From Otis tarda (Eukaryota > Chordata > Aves > Otidiformes > Otididae), in assembly GCA_026413225.1 (NCBI GenBank), contig CM048591.1:46273803-46337802 (forward strand): 64,000 bases of DNA. The letters run 5' to 3'. Below are positions 63,734 to 64,000 of this stretch, piece by piece. Within the stretch, counting starts at the first letter, position 1, and every line of letters begins with the position of its first letter. A program made the position numbers and the translations under genes. The notes under the pieces were generated by a model. The model saw nothing but the letters and a program-made list of their open reading frames with translations, did no database searches and had not been told where the DNA came from.

Positions 63734-64000
63734 ACTCATTACTTTTTACCACTGACTTCACAAAGTCTCCTTTGATCTCTAGACATAACTTCACAGGAAT
63801 TAGGGCCCAAAGCAGTCTGATTCATAAAAGAAACAGCAGCTCTTCAACTTCAACTCTCCTTTGAAAGGGGGAGAAGTATAACATGTTTTCCAGGACAGAT
63901 TCTGTAAACTGAGGCAAATTGGGCTGCGTGCCTCTACAGGTCACTGTAAGCTGCCATATTACTGAAGAAATTCCGATCTCCGAACTTTTACAACTGTGTA

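Larger units (their letters stand above)
58271..64000 (-). other. CNTNAP4: Intron of the Caspr-type gene (continues past the window)
   Basis: No further exon with Caspr similarity is visible from 58271 to the window end, so this is read as one large intron. It holds an A-rich tract at 58859-58898, a CR1 copy at 60221-61262 and an A/C-rich tract at 63678-63733. A diverged or very small exon could be missed. Confidence 0.75.

Overview
The window looks like AT-rich bird DNA from a large chromosome. The evidence is the repeat content: several CR1 LINE copies ending in the avian (ATTCTATGAT)n-type tail with no poly(A), and retroviral solo LTRs of families common in bird genomes. There are no bacterial-type genes, operons, tRNAs or rRNAs. 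Most open frames are short and chance-like; the longest ones lie inside CR1 or LTR sequence.

One cellular gene is visible: the 3' end of a contactin-associated-protein (neurexin IV/Caspr) gene on the minus strand. Three coding exons can be placed to the base: 58052-58270 (end of the last laminin-G domain), 57612-57683 (extracellular stalk) and 53404-53597 (transmembrane helix, cytoplasmic tail, stop). All junctions are phase 1 with GT/AG borders. The tail ends in EYFF, and from remembered tails the best paralogue guess is CNTNAP4, with CNTNAP5 as the alternative. The sequence to the right of 58271 is an intron of this gene. The 53 kb to the left is its 3' UTR (end not resolved) and then a gene desert.

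Layout. 1-14041: AT-rich intergenic DNA with one decayed CR1. 14042-20261: an LTR cluster made of a solo ERVL-like LTR (+), a 3'-truncated GC-rich LTR (+), an old CR1 end, and an inverted copy of the GC-rich LTR (-) that is split by a second, unrelated solo LTR. 20262-28366: AT-rich, with small tandem repeats. 28367-30440: two CR1 copies (-), the longer holding about 500 codons of reverse transcriptase/C-terminal sequence broken by one stop and one frameshift. 30441-42044: AT-rich, with palindromes. 42045-43184: two CR1 copies of different type placed head to tail (+). 46678-46899: a CR1 3' end (+). 50407-50854: a recent 224-bp tandem duplication. 53404-64000: the Caspr gene end, with one CR1 copy (60221-61262) in its intron, antisense to the gene.

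I found no convincing undescribed gene system. The observations most worth checking are the nested LTRs with recognisable target duplications, the inverted LTR pair, the near-identical 224-bp duplication downstream of the gene, and the nearly intact CR1 reverse-transcriptase segment.
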